Notes: generated from the sequence alone by a model not told the origin. DNA of 64,000 nt from Pyricularia pennisetigena (GCF_004337985.1 NW_021940933.1:26523-90522), one strand, 5' to 3'. Positions 1-12,445 are shown, counted from the first letter of the stretch. Numbers and translations: made by a program.

Positions 1-1497
1 CAACATAACCAGAGATTTACGAACGTTTATCTAATAAAACAGCCTAAAGTGGTTTCGGGGTTTGGAGTTTCTAGAACAAAAGGCCAAAGCTAGCCACGGC
101 ACGCTTTAAAAATAAAAAAAACGAGTTGACACGTAGTGATCGTGTTAAGTATAACGGGGCAAGATTTGTACCACAATGTCAAGGCTAAGTCGACTTGAAG
201 ATAACCCAAAAAGAAAGACCAGTCCCGAAAGAGATCCGGTCCTGAAATTGGCCCGCGGACCGGTAATAGACCGCGATTACCTTTCAAGAAACTCGCATGC
301 CGAGATCCAAAAGCTGCACGGTGAGACTCGAATATAAAAGAAGCAATTCCCAGGCAGGTGGAACAGCAGAGGTGATGTGCGTCTTTTCTTTCATGCACCA
401 ACGCATTCCATTCTTTTACGCGCTGTTCACTACCGGCTTCTGCATTAATCTGTTATTCCTACTTTTTTAGCTTCTTCATTTATCTTGGTTCATCATTCGC
501 TATGCGTCACATCTCGGCTTTTACAGTCCCCAGCTTTCTTTCTATCTTTGCGATACTAGCTTCGGCTCAAGCGTCCCCAAAACCGACGGAATGCTCGGCG
601 CTTAGTGGAGACGCAACCTCGATTCTGGGAGCCCGCTGCACGCCTCAGTCTGTTCCGCCTTTGGCCACGTCTTCCCAGAGCCCCGACAATCGCGAAGAAA
701 AAGCAAAGCAGGACCTCAGCTTGACGCAACAACTTTTTCTCGCATCAAGGCAAGTGTTTTGCCTTATAGGGGATTTGAGACTCGCGTTTGCCTTTATTTA
801 CTCGTGTTTGCTAACAAATTCCAAAGCGCCGCGGACCGGTTTAACCTTCTCCCGGACGATTCTCAGTTTGTGTTCAACTTCAACCAAACCCAGGAAGGCG
901 CCGGCGATGGCGGCATGCTTGTAGTCGCAAACCGCAAAACCTTTCCCGCCTTGGTCGGGACGGGTTCTGGGATGGCCGTTGGTCGTGTGGGACGTAAGTC
1001 TGCTCTCTAACCTCGTTCCCCCACCAATGAAACGACCCGGTCCGACCCACTTTCTAACCCGGAAACAGCTTGTGGCCTCAACACCTTCCACACCCACCCC
1101 CGATCGGCAGAGCTGCAACTGGTCGTGCAAGGACGTCTGGTTACTGAAATGATGCCCGAAAACGGAATCGTGGACGGCGAAGGAAAGCCCCGCGTCATTA
1201 AAAACGAGATTGGAACTTACCAAATGACGCCCTTTTATCAAGGTTCGGTTCACACGCAGTTCAACCCTGATTGTTCCGATGCCGTCTTCGTAGCTGCTTT
1301 TTCCAGCGAGGATCCCGGCGCCGGCCAGGTGGTCGAGCAGACGATCGCGTTCACGGACGACCTGATCGCCGCCGCGTTCGGGCAGTCGATTTCTGGCGAA
1401 AACCTCGAGGCTGTGCGCAAGGCGATTCCCACTAGCATTGCTCTTGGGGTCGAAAGCTGCCTGGAAAGGTGCGGTATTGAGAAGAAATCGATGTGAT
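1..1497. repeat. Segmental duplication, copy 1 (cupin gene plus promoter)
   Basis: This stretch matches 15036-16532 base for base wherever I compared it (offset 15035). It includes about 500 bp of upstream DNA and the whole cupin gene. The match begins at the window edge, so the left limit is unknown. The right limit is exactly the base before the N at 1498; copy 2 continues there with different sequence. Identity in non-coding DNA means either a very recent duplication or the same locus assembled twice. Confidence 0.95.
502..1496 (+). CDS. Secreted germin/spherulin-like cupin protein, copy 1
   Basis: Spliced model 502-749, 827-993, 1069-1496, giving 280 aa. Residues 1-24 form a signal peptide with a hydrophobic core ending near ASAQA. 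A single beta-barrel cupin follows. Motif 1 reads FHTHPRSAEL, the H-x-H-x4-E metal ligands of germins and spherulins; the second-motif histidine lies in GSVHTQFNP. The likely role is a secreted metal-binding cupin (oxidase, dismutase or structural; not decidable here). Intron 2 (994-1068) has a normal GTAAGT donor. Intron 1 (750-826) needs a GC donor (AAG|GCAAGT) to keep frame, with branch-like GCTAAC and acceptor CAAAG; the nearby GT would shift the frame. The exon junctions rebuild a continuous cupin, so the model is well supported. An identical copy lies at 15537-16531. Confidence 0.9.
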
Positions 1498-1498
1498 N
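1498..1498. other. Single ambiguous base at repeat boundary (assembly join)
   Basis: An N directly follows the last base shared with the duplicate at 16532. Sequence to its right is unrelated to what follows copy 2. It is best read as a contig join written as one N. Confidence 0.8.
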
Positions 1499-2701
1499 TG
1501 AGGGGCTGCTGGAAACATGGGAAAAGGAAACAAAAGGTAGTGTTGCCTTTCTTTGTGATTGAATACAATGTAACGCTGTTGGCAGTGCTGCACAGCTCCT
1601 GTGTGGTGAGCCGTGTCTCGGCATGCATCTCTGGACTCTCCTACCAACTGCATAATAACAGCCAACCATTGCTTTAAAGGAAATGATGTTCATGTGCCCA
1701 TCAGTTTGATTTAGTGGGCGTAAAGCCCCCTCATCGCCCACTGCCTCTTATCATCTGCATATTGACAATGTGGGAAAAGATGTCTCATTGTCTGGGCACT
1801 CGATACTTGATTCAGGTATTTTTTTACTGCTGCACTTTCTGTCACTTCCATCAGTGTGTTTGGCTTCTGTTCAATCTCAAGCTTTGCCCATACATTTAAA
1901 ACCATCAATGGCCTGTACTGCACTAACTTACTGCACCAAAGCTTTCCTTGACAACTATCTCTGGTAAACTAATCTTTCGATTGCAAACACCTAATTTATA
2001 CCATTTTCTCTGGTTAGGGATTTGAACTATGACATTTACTCGTGGACAGATTTGCCTCATGCCGCTCCTCAATACGTCACAGACCATCTTTTCGAGGATC
2101 GCAAGTGGTTCGCGAGGGATTGGACGCTTCAATTTAGACCAGCCGCGCATTCTACCATCACTTATCCAGTGCATGAAATCCATTTCATCACCCCACCATC
2201 ATTATGTGACGCCGGGCCCCGCGTTTTAACGCCCCATAGATAGCGTACCATGGAAATGGGGGGCCTCCTGGATAATCAAGAACCTATTAGGCTGGAGATG
2301 GACGGTTTTTAAAATAAGATAACTGGTTCATAATGACCTGATAACATGCTGGGGCTGTATTGCATGACCACTACATCATGGTAGCCGCATCTGTAAAGGC
2401 GCAAGCGTTTCGCAAACATTAGCCACCGCCATTAAACATTCCAAATACAGGAGGCCCTTTTATCAGGGGGGTCTATTTTACATTACATGCACACGGTGGC
2501 AGTGACCAATTGCACCTGTGATTGGAGAGTAAGCACAAGGGTAGTGAATTTACAGCGAAAAGAACCTGATAAAGAAAACTACCCCTCAGGGTATTTGTTT
2601 AATAATTGGGATATAAATTCAACTTGAGATCCTGTGTCCACGCGTACGTTGTCGCCTGCTATACCCATGAGACATGTTGATTTGATCAATACACTCCAAT
2701 A
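1499..2701. other. Intergenic DNA, no gene recognised
   Basis: Only short unconvincing open frames are present. I see no RNA gene, transposon ends or domain-bearing peptide. The last part is the promoter side of the pseudogene that starts at 2702. Confidence 0.5.
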
Positions 2702-3592
2702 ATGGCCTTACTTGCTAAGATCCCTTTCTCAAGCCTCGAAACACTGGTCCTACCTCTCGATACCGGCATCACTGAGTTCAGTCACCTCGCCTCTTACAAC
2801 TGGATCGAATGTCCCACACCAACCATAGCCGTTCCGGGTAGCCCCGCCAAATGGTCACCACCTACCGGGCCCACCAGGCTGAAAAAGGACACGGGCTACT
2901 TCTATGCGGCGCAGAATCTGGCCCGCCATCCCGAAAGCCCTCTCGAGCCTCTTTTTCGCTCCATGCTCCTTACAAATCCCTTGGTTGACCTTCGATCATT
3001 TGATGTCGTGACTGACCGGAACAACATACGGAAATTGCTGTCGTTTGTCGAACCTGGCATCGAGGGCAACAGAGTTGGGGATTTCGCAATCAACATTGAG
3101 GTCGTCGGCACGACGGCTTTATTCTCCCGTGAAGAAAACGAGGTCAGGCGATATGTCGCACCAAACGAATTCCGGGGCCACGGCCACGAATTTGAAAAGG
3201 CCTACACTATGAACAGCATACGGGGCAGCACTGGGCATTACAAGATTGCTGAGTATTAGTTTGGTGGACTCAAGTTACTCGTCAGGTATGAGGTTGACGG
3301 TTATGTCTCTCCAGTTGGTGAAAGAGATGCAAAAAGTACCCTTGCCCACGAGTTATCTTCGTTGCAACTGTCAAAAGCATTGCCGGAGGCGTCACCAGTG
3401 TCATATACATGGCCAGGATCGAAGCTGGAGGTGGTGATGCAGGGAGAAACAATCTCGTCAGAGCAATGCCTAGAGATTAAGACCCGAGTTGCCCACAAGC
3501 CGTTACTCATCCAATATATTATGCCACAACTTTGGACATCGCAAACAACGAAGCTTGTGCGAGCTTACCACACTGGTGGCCTCTTTCAGTAA
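2702..3592 (+). pseudogene. Conserved fungal family gene (unknown function) with one in-frame TAG
   Basis: One reading frame of 296 codons runs from ATG 2702 to TAA 3592 and is broken by a single TAG at 3257-3259. Residues 1-185 and the part after the stop (FGGLKLLVRYEVDGYV onward) are in the same frame and read as one protein. From memory it resembles a fungal family often labelled geranylgeranyl pyrophosphate synthetase by pipelines; I see no DDxxD prenyl-synthase motif, so I do not accept that function. A CAG-to-TAG (Gln to stop) change, a C-to-T transition, would explain the break. No introns are needed. The 185-aa product would lack the C-terminal third. The alternatives are readthrough or a sequencing error. 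Confidence 0.65.
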
Positions 3593-3790
3593 TCAGTAGA
3601 AGCGTGGTATCACATGACCACAAAGGCTTAGTCAGCGTTAAGAGCACGATAAAAGCGCTGACACGCTCTTTAGCCTAGATAGCACCACCTAGAACAATAC
3701 ATGGCTCTCCTACCCAATCAAATCTGCCTGCACGTGTTCGTTGGTGTGCGTCAATATCTCCATAGGGCGCATCTCGTTACACCAAACCAA

Positions 3791-6700
3791 TCATGCCCAA
3801 ACCTTCCTGAACTTGGTATCAAAACCCTGTTGGAGGATCTTGAATGTCTTAAGAATGTTCATCAAATTAGCCCGGTCTTCCTCCTCCGAAGGAGCACTGT
3901 CTGACTCGCCATCCGCCTCGCTCTCGGAGCTATAGTCAGCCTCGCTGGACTCCTCAACTTGATCCCAAGAGTCCGCCAATACAGCCTTTCTCGCCGTTTT
4001 CTTGCTGGCGGCATTTTCCTTTGGCAGCTGGACCTTAATGCCAGGGATGTTATACTCCTCGCCCTCATCCTGATCGTCTTCCATTTTGTCGAACGCGTCT
4101 TGCACCTCTGTCATGTCGGGATAGCCTGACTTCGGGTTCAGAAAACTGTCCAGGCTTGTGACAATAGTGGCCAAGATCAGCGAGAAGTCCTTCAGGCGGA
4201 ACCAAACGTCACCCGCCTTGATGCCATTGCTCCTAACCAGTGTCTTGAGGTCGCCGTGCTTGAAAAAGTCGTACAGATAAGCGTTCCAGGGCCTCCCGTC
4301 TGTGTCATCTGGATAAACACAAATATAGGGCACGGCCGACTCCTCGAGAAAGACGCCCTCACGGAGCATAGTGCACAAATCTCTGACTGATTCAAATGAG
4401 TCGTCGAAGCCGGAAAGTGCTGCGAATGGGGATCGGATTTCGGGCGTAGGGGTGGATAGGGACGCTGGGGTTTGGTTGCCATTTCCGACACGATACCCGG
4501 AAAACGGCAGCCTGTCGTCAGGGGTATTGGCTAAGTGCTGACGAACGTACGTCTGCACGTACCTTTTGAAGATGCTCAACGTCTCCCGGTTGTGCTCGCG
4601 GAGTATTTCCAGTGCCTCGTGTGGCAGAGGAGGAAGAATGACTTTGGACGACGACTTTTTGATTGTTTCCAGCCACTCGTTGTCTCGGAATCGGGGACAC
4701 GGCTGGCGACAGAAGAGATGAGAAAGTACGAGTAAAAGCTCAAGTACAACCTCGTTTGGCCTTTCGTGGACGTTGGCACAGAGATTGTGAAGGTAACCGC
4801 CTTTTAGAAGTGAATGGAAGGCAAAAACCGAGTTTTCGGTGAAGTACAGGTGGCTGACCAGCCCGGCAAAATTCAGCGGCGCGCCGAATTCGGACAGCAA
4901 GTTCTGCCTTCGGAGACAATCGATTGAGAAGCGAAGATGATGCTTCGCTGCCAACTTTCCGGACGGACCGCCGAGATATAACAGACTTTGCGAAAGTAGA
5001 GACTGTGCTGTGTCGAGAGAGTAGCGATTGCAATTGGTGTCATTGCAAAGTGATAGGACCCTTAAAACAAGTGAGGTCGATATCGGGAACTGTCCTCGGA
5101 TGCTGGGGAGCCGTGAGGACATGATCTCGAATGATCTATGGCTGGAAATATTGAAAACAACATTCCCCAGCAGATCAAATCCTCGACGGCCTGCTCGACC
5201 GGATGCTTGGCGATAGTTTAAAGCCGAAAGAAACACCGAATCTGCTGAGAACACAACAGTCTTGCAGGGCACGTTGATACCCAATGCCAGGGTTCCAGTG
5301 GCAATGACAACTGTCAAATAGCCGCGGCGGCAAAGCATTTCAACCCTAAAGAAAGAGCGAATTAAAAAAAAGCTAGCCATAGACATGCGATAACAAGCTC
5401 AAGCCCAAAAGGTCACTTACACTTGACGATATTGACGGTTCATGCCGGCATGGTGGACGCCAACGCCCCGTTTTAGGCCATTGATGAAGGTCGGATGGAG
5501 ATTCGACCACCTTAGTCTCTTGAGGAGCCCTTCAAGATCCTCGCTCGGGCATGCTCTTGAATCTGCAAAAGAAAATCTCGGCAGTGGCTGGTCCGGATCG
5601 AAGTACTCCCACTTGCTTGCGTCTTTTGTCGTCTGCTCGCGTATTATATCTAACTTGGAGACGTCTTCGTCCAGGGTAGACCTTTTGACGGCAGCGAGAG
5701 CCTTTGTCGACTTTTCTTGCGACCTTTTCCATGTCTCATATTCGCTCATGGTCTTCAACCATTCTTTGCTTGTATTTTTCCATCTTAATTCGTACTCCTC
5801 CAGCTTAGCGATCACGAAACGCATGATCTTTTCGCACTCGCTGCGGTCGTAGTTGAACATGATGGCAGGCAGACCTCGTCTGTGATGAAGATCCAAGAGG
5901 AGTTGCAAATTAGACTCATCAGCCACGGCTTCGCTCTTCTGAACCTGGCGCCGCTTGCTATCTATCGGGCAAGACAAACCCTCTCCGTCGCTGTCGAGCA
6001 TTTTTTGCAGGAGCTCATCTCGGACCACCTCGAAAGGAGACTCTGGTTTTGTCATCCAGGGCAAAAGACAATCTTTCAGGCTTGACTCCCAATCGATAAC
6101 ATCGGCCTTTTTGACTATTGAAGGCAGAGCAAGCGAGGGATTGAGCTTTTCAGGGATAGGAAATGCTGTAGTCTGATGCCTGTGCATGCTTTGCCAGAGC
6201 GTCAGGCAATCTCGAGCTTCCAAGCTGATATCATCTAGTGTGCCTCGGTTTCTGGAATACTGTTTGTCAACACCTGCATGTAAAACGCCGAAATTAAAGG
6301 GGCTGGGCTCTCCTACCGATTCACGATGCTGGCAATAGGATGTACAAAAGCAAACGGACTCTGGCTGTCCCCGTCTAGACCATTGGTCGAGCTTGTAGCA
6401 TGTGGAAGGAAGCCGTTGAAATTGCCTGTGGCGTTGATGGACGATGGCTTGTAGATATACTTGCGCAAATCGGAGTAGCGGGCGGCATGCATCACCAACT
6501 CCATTTCGTGTCCTTTGGTCTTTTGAGACTCTCTCAGCCACGCCACAAACTCCTCTGGATTTCCCACTGTAGCTGATAAGGCAACAATTGGGCAGGGCGC
6601 CATCAGGAGTAGCTGCTCCCAGACGACACCCTCCTCTGCTTGCCCAATGCAGTGAACTTCATCAAAAATAATGCGCTTGATCCGATGAGCCCACGACCTC

Positions 6701-8021
6701 TGCTTCTCCGCGTTGGGCGATGAAAGCAGCATGATCTGTAGAATGTGTGGCACCGTAATAAGAACTTGACACCCCGCCGGGTCGTTGACGCGATAATCCC
6801 TGGTGTGGATGGCCCACACACTTCTGCTTTCCGGATGTTTGAAGTTCTTCTTGAACCGGCCGTGTACCTCGGCGGCGATCTGATTGACAAGGGCTTTGGT
6901 GGGTGCAACGTAAACGAGAACGTCATCATCGCTGCTCTGCATCACCCTCTTCATGGCGTAGAATGAGATGAACGTCTTGCCGGTAGAGGTCGGCGCGATG
7001 ACGCAGATGCTCTTATCGGCGTCGATGGCATCAAGTACTTTGCGCTGCCATGCGTCTGGCTTGAATGCGACACGCGAATCTGGCGCCGAATCGAAGCCGC
7101 GCTCCATCTGTGGCCCATAATGCTCAAGTTGGTGCTCGATCGAGGTTGGTCCCTGATACAGGCCCTGAACCCTCGCCTTCTCCGTCGAGGCTTGGATTCC
7201 GTCGGCCAGCTTGCTCAGCTCCAAGGACAATTTATGTGGCAGACCTTTGGACTTTAGGACGACAAGTCTCGACCAGATTTTTGCGATGATATCGGCTAGT
7301 TTGCTGTTCTGTCCTAGCTTGACATTCTTCTCAAAAATGGCTAGGAGGAGTGAGCATATATATAGCGATACTTCGTCGCCGATAAGGTCCTTATTATAGT
7401 CGAAATTAGACTCATAGAGCTTTGCCGCTTCAAGTCGTCTGTGCAGGTTGGGCCCCTTCTCTAGATCCTGCTTCTCGATCGCCCATCCTTGTTCCGCTGC
7501 TGCCAATTCCGTCGACCGGGGAGCCAAGGCTGGGACTGCACGCAAATCTTTTCCTCGGCCTTGTTTATTTTTGGCACTCGACAACTGCCTCAGCTGCTGT
7601 TTCCACGCTGGTATAGCCATCAGGGTTCCGTTGCGAGACAAAACGACGGTTTCCGGACCAGTGGTGCTAAGGCTGTCGGCGTACCTTTTCGTGGACGCCA
7701 TAAACCTCTGGTGACGCTTCAAGGCCCACTTGTCTAGCGGCTTGTGCTTCTGCTTCGATAAGGTCTTGGAATTGTGCCAGTGTGTCGCCTCTCGAAAGAT
7801 TTTGGACGCGTTTGGCGGCTCGAGTGTGGAAGATGCGGTGATCTTGACATCTTCAAAGTACGGGTCGAAGGCCGGATGGGTGAATCTGAGCACTGGCTTC
7901 GCAGAGTCAATCGACGAGACAGCTTTCTGGGAAGATACTTCGTCCGGTATGCGATCAAGCAAATCCTTCAGGGCCGGTAAGCAGTCTACCCTTGACGTAT
8001 TCTTGAGGCTCTGGGAGTACT
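3791..8021 (-). pseudogene. DDX60-like Ski2-family DEVH-box helicase, 5' end truncated by a LINE
   Basis: Exons on the minus strand: 8021-6317, 6251-5421, 5345-3791. Intron 6252-6316 (65 nt, GTAGGA...TTCCAG) and intron 5346-5420 (75 nt, GTAAGT...TTTAG) both keep frame. The visible protein is about 1360 aa. Helicase motifs: APTSTGKT (motif I, near 6975-7000), APTKALVNQ (Ia), DEVH (6652-6663), LSATVG (III), VVIATGTLALGINVP (V) and QASGRAGRRG (VI, near 5182-5211). The HHAGMNRQYRQVVEML junction and IVNRNRGTLDD junction fit the DDX60 branch, thought to act in RNA turnover or antiviral sensing. The open frame runs upstream of 7962 without an ATG straight into the (TAC)n tail of the LINE at 8022. 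Family members are longer at the N terminus, so the start is lost. The first ATG left is at 7701 and lies upstream of the helicase core, so a shortened protein is conceivable. Confidence 0.85.
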
Positions 8022-8800
8022 GAGTAGTAGTAGTAGTAGTATTAGTTAACGCCGGGCTCGGCCCGGCTTGTTAGCCGGCCGTTAGCAACCTCCCGAGGGG
8101 TATCTCGGCGCGCGTTCTATCTTCTTTATTTACACAGGGGGAAAACAAGGAGGGCAGAGGCGGATCGTGCCTGACCGGGTTCGGGCCCGGTCCTGCTTAG
8201 GGGGTTAGTTCACTGACGCGACCCCGTGCCTAAGGTGCACGGAGGGTTCGTCTGACGGCTTGTGCCGTGAAGTGTGGGTGAAAAGGCAGTAAGTCTATTC
8301 CTCGTCAGAGTTCGAGTCGTTTACGATCGGTGTCCCTAGGCGTAAAGTGCGTTCGTGGCGCGCGGGGCGCTGGCGGGCCGCTCTGGGGCGGGCGCTGAAG
8401 TAGTTGGTGGCTATCGAAAACGCCTCAAAGCTTTTCGGTTGCCCGAAGCTTGTCTGGAAGAATTTACAGCGTTGGGCGCGATATGGCGGCCCGACCGGCC
8501 GATCGTTATCAAGCCACGGCCAGTTTCTCCACACCGCCCGCGAAAAGCGGCAGTGCACCGGGTGATCAGGGGAGGTCCGCTTCCAGCACCAGGCACACGA
8601 GGTGTTTGCATCCTGGTGGTTGAAACGGTCATGGTAGGCTTTGAAATCGCCGTGGCCGGTCCTCATGGCCAAATAATGGCCCAGTAGGGGTCTTGGCAAA
8701 CGCAGTTCCTCGGGCTCCTTTCTCGGTGTGTATTGGAATTTCCATTCCCTATATGCGGGGGACCGTTCCTTGCATTTCCTACAGTAAACTATAGTCACAG
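8022..8800 (-). mobile_element. 5'-truncated Tad-like LINE tail, not RIPed
   Basis: The minus strand carries the last 167 codons of a LINE ORF2 (8798-8295), then a 3' UTR and a (TAC)n tail at about 8022-8040. The peptide has RLPRPLLGHYLAMRTGHGDF and a terminal zinc-knuckle-like cluster CAWCWKRTSPDHPVHCRF, typical of fungal Tad1-type LINEs after RNase H. The same protein end and UTR occur in RIP-mutated form at about 40480-41227. The coding end ends abruptly near 8800 with an upstream stop, as expected for 5' truncation during target-primed reverse transcription. Its tail abuts helicase coding sequence. Confidence 0.85.
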
Positions 8801-9877
8801 GGTTGGACCAGACCCTCTAACGGACAGGCCAGCTAGAGCCCTCCTAGTCGCTGGATACCCAGCCTGCCACGTAAATACAAGGTTTGCACCTTAAGCCTAC
8901 CGCATCCACAAAAAGGCCTCTTGATAGACCGACGCGCGCATCCGTCCTCTCCGGCTAAAATAGCATCTCTTCCGCCTAACATGCCGACGACATCATCTGC
9001 CCCGGTGTACGTCCCTAGTGCGAGTAGAAAGCTTCGAAAAGCCGGCGACACCCCGTACATGTCCATCCACAGCTTAGTCCCCCGTTGGTTCCTGGGCTAG
9101 CCCAGCGCCACAATGTGGACATGAATGCAATCGAGTTCTTCCCGTCCTCCAGACCCGGCGCAGATTCCCAGTGCGAGTGAGAAGCATGGGGCGCCTCAGT
9201 CACACTATTCCACCACGGCCCACCGTCCACGGGGTGTACCAAGGGTGCGAACCAAGGCCGTGCCCACGTTTCTTGCTTCCCGTTACCCAAAGCCGTCTCC
9301 AGCAATGGGCCGACCACGTCTTGCTGTCGGGACCCTTTGGAGACTGCCGCGCCGGCACAGTGCTTCCGGTCCACGTACAACTAACCAACCCCCGTAACGG
9401 CACTACCTCCTCGCTGCAGGCAATCCCAGAAGGTGTGAGGGGGTGAGAGGGTGCCCTGTCGATTCGAAGAACCGTCGGGTGGTTCTCAGCCTAATTTCCC
9501 TTTCTTTTAAACCGTATTGTCTAGCCTTCCGGGGAAGGACGCCTGCCTTTCCGGCTGGCAAAGTTTTTTGTGCCACGCTGGCTCGCATCGCGAGATTGGG
9601 CCTTGTCTTGTGCGCCTCTATGCGGGTGGCGCGCCGAGCCGCCGATCGGACTCTTCCTTCACCGCGATCAGTGGAAAACTCGTCAAAGGGGAGATCTGTC
9701 GATTATACATGGGTGTTGCGAGGAAAGGCGTTCCGTGTAGTGACGGTGCTTAGGGCGACAGGTTGAAGAGTTTTTCGTGTGTGCGCGCCTGTTAGGGCTA
9801 CAGGCGGAAGTCCCGCGCAAACGTTAACAGCATGGTCCGTGCGCCCATACTGAAAATTTTGTGTACGGGAGAGAGTT
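8801..9877. other. About 1.1 kb of GC-normal DNA, no gene recognised
   Basis: Several medium-length open frames occur on both strands, but none shows a domain or a convincing exon structure. It lies between the LINE tail and repeat copy 1. It could be the far flank of the LINE insertion or older transposon debris. I could not find the missing helicase N terminus in it. Confidence 0.4.
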
Positions 9878-12444
9878 GTGCTGATTTACTGTACAATGCC
9901 ACGCCACGGGAACGAAACAGCCGCAGCCAATCACTCTTTCTCACTTCTTTGCAGAATTTGATTTGGGCTTGGAAAACCCCGACAAGTCGTTGCAACCATC
10001 CTTGTATAACGTGGCTTGACAGGGCTCGGCGTTGACTTCGGCTTTTCGGGAAGACCTAGTAACTCAAATGCCTTCAAGGGCTGTTTTTTGGTAGCGGATC
10101 GTTCCGAAATGTCTGGGATTTTTTACGATAGTATGCTCTCAGGATGGTTGGTCTCGGCGCAAAGTGAAAATGCACTCCGGGATACGCATTTCCCATATTA
10201 GTAACGTTAACTTCATGGTTAACTTGGCCCACGTAATCCTATCATGCCCTCGATTTGCTAAGAGAAAATCCTCCTTTTATTGGAAGCCCTATAGCAAACC
10301 CCGCAAGCATGCTTGTACAATATTGTTCGGTTGCCTGAGGTAGATCAAACCCATCCCCATAACCTTTTTACGCTGCTCTTTACGCGTCCCCACCGTTACA
10401 CCATCTCCACTCCTCTCGCCCGACAAGGATTGAGCGACATGCTGCCGTGCCAGTCTTTCAAAATAGGGCTGTGCAAATCAAAACAGATGTCATTTGTTGC
10501 ACTGCCTCTTGGCCAAGAACTGGCATGTATCCTCAGAAACGCCTTAGTAGCAGATGATTGACAGAGAAAATATGCGACCTGCTTGGCCAGGGAATGCCCC
10601 ATTCCCCGGTTGCATGGTTTTGTTCCCGGCAGCAGAAAACACTTGTTTCAACATCCAACAAAATCGTCTCCAACAACTTTATGACGCACGGGATGATTGG
10701 TGCACCGGATACCCGGCGATCGCAGGTTCGTCGTCAGGGCAGAACCTGGTGGCTGTCGAAAACCATATCAAAGATGGGTAACTTCAGCTGGCTCGTAATC
10801 GGAATTGTCAGCATCGAAAAGTTGTTTGGAATTATGGTCGGATGCGAAATATGAAATGTGGGCGGGTTGGACGCTCAGGTACAACCCGGCGGCATGGAGG
10901 CTCAAAAAGTCTATAGACGTACAAAACGATGCCAGAGAGAGGTTGATACAGCTCACGGCCATATCGAATTACAAAAGCCCGTACCGCAGCCTAAAGATAC
11001 GGCGCAGCGGAGTGGTTAAAATTAGACAAACGTGATCGGCCTCAAGATGGTCCAGAGCTCGGTTGCGACGCCGGCCGTTGCAGTGCCCATCCCGGCGCCG
11101 TACAGGAGAGAGAGAGAGATTGCTTGTCGGTGCTCAGGAAGGATGCCCTATAGAATGACTGGTAGAAAGATAGAAGAGGGAAAGTAGGAAAAAATCAAAT
11201 ATAAAACCGACAAGCACAGATTTAGAGATCGCTTTTGCGTTAAGATTAAAATTACAGGTCCACACACCCTTCCTGCAGAGTATACCCACTACAGCCTGAA
11301 ATGGCTGGTGACAGTCCTTCGCCAGGTCAGGTTATTCGTGCTAAAACGCTTGCGGCCTGTGAATGCCAAAGGCCGTCTTCATCAGCCCGATATCCTCGGA
11401 AAACACCCTGCTAACTTGACCTCGACCACCCGACTTCCTTATCGAATTGCTGGAATCTACCATATCTGGCTTCCGTTTTCGTTTGTTCGACGCTAGCTGA
11501 ACCAGCGGAGGTCGATGTGGCTCCAGTATCAGTGCCCTTTCGAAGTCGATCATCATAACACCGTTGATCTCCGCGTTGAAAAGCATGTTTGCCCCTCGCA
11601 CATCCGTGTGGGCCACTCCCAGTTTATGGATTGCGTGCAACGACTGCATCGCCTTGTTTTCGAGCTCTCTCTCCCCACTACCCACAATCTCCGTCGCGTC
11701 AAGGTCATATCCGCCCCACGAAAAGAACGTCACGTGTACTACGTAGACCCGGTGGTCATAGTAGTATACCCTATTCATCAACCGGAGATCGATGGCCCCG
11801 AGAAAGACGGGCACATATTCACCTTGGATGGGTTGCAGACGCGTGTAAACCGCCGCCTCGTGCTTAAGGTCCTCGACAAATGCCTGAACCGTGCCCTTGC
11901 CGACAAAGGTATAGCCATAGTCAACCAGGCAAACCTTAAATAATACGCCGCGTGCACCTCCATGCCCCAACGGCGTAATCCCGTTGTCCAATGTCCGTTC
12001 TAGCTGCTTGAAGAGCAGATTGACGAATTTGATGTGGTCTATCGGATGACGGAGACAGGCGCGGCTTGGGCCACTATCGCGGTCGCTGTGAGAGCTGGGC
12101 TGCCTGTTGTGTAGTGCCATGTTAGGGCATTTTGCGTCGAGTAATCCGCCCTGAACGAGCCCCAACAGACACTTTTGGGTGCAGTAGGGCCTGTCTTGCT
12201 CATTACTTGCTCCTCCGCTCCCACCCTGCGGCCGTCGAGCTAGAATCCGCTCGCTGCGTCGAGCTCCCTGACCTCCCCGACCTTCTTGACGCATCCGCCG
12301 TTCTGTCGGACTCGGCGTGTCTGGCAAATCCGGTCCTGATTCATCGTCTGACGATTCTCCAGGCTCTCTATGTTCGTATTCCTTCTTAGGCTCATCTCCC
12401 ATATGCCGACGTCTTCTTCTCCGGAGAAGATACGGAGATCGATC
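9878..12444. repeat. Kinase-gene repeat, copy 1
   Basis: Matches 21175-23741 (offset 11297) with only a few differences seen, for example in the last codons of the kinase-like gene and near 11080-11092. The left edge at GTGCTGATTTAC is the same base at which copies 2 (19346) and 3 (21175) begin, while the flanks differ. The right edge is the base before the N at 12445. The 9878-11340 part is non-coding as far as I can tell. Confidence 0.93.
11341..12444 (-). pseudogene. Kinase-like protein, C-terminal part only (copy 1)
   Basis: About 368 codons matching the C-terminal 44% of the complete 833-aa gene at 22638-25139, including the kinase-like catalytic region (HTD and DFE motifs). The frame is open and would read upstream, but the sequence stops at the N at 12445 and continues as an unrelated dynamin fragment. 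It is therefore cut by an assembly join or true rearrangement rather than by mutation. The final residues read RPQAF here against RLQAF in the full copy, showing the copies are distinct. Confidence 0.8.
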
Positions 12445-12445
12445 N
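12445..12445. other. Single ambiguous base joining two truncated genes
   Basis: The N lies between the cut kinase-like gene (minus strand, left) and a cut dynamin-like gene (plus strand, right). Two unrelated coding sequences ending at one N is strong evidence for an artificial contig join. Confidence 0.85.

Noticed and set aside
2702..3592. Geranylgeranyl pyrophosphate synthase function
   Set aside because: No aspartate-rich prenyl-synthase motif is present; the label is a common pipeline name for this family as I recall it.
8833..9380. Possible missing N terminus of the helicase or upstream LINE RNase H
   Set aside because: Frames are short and change phase often, and I see no helicase or RNase H motif in them.
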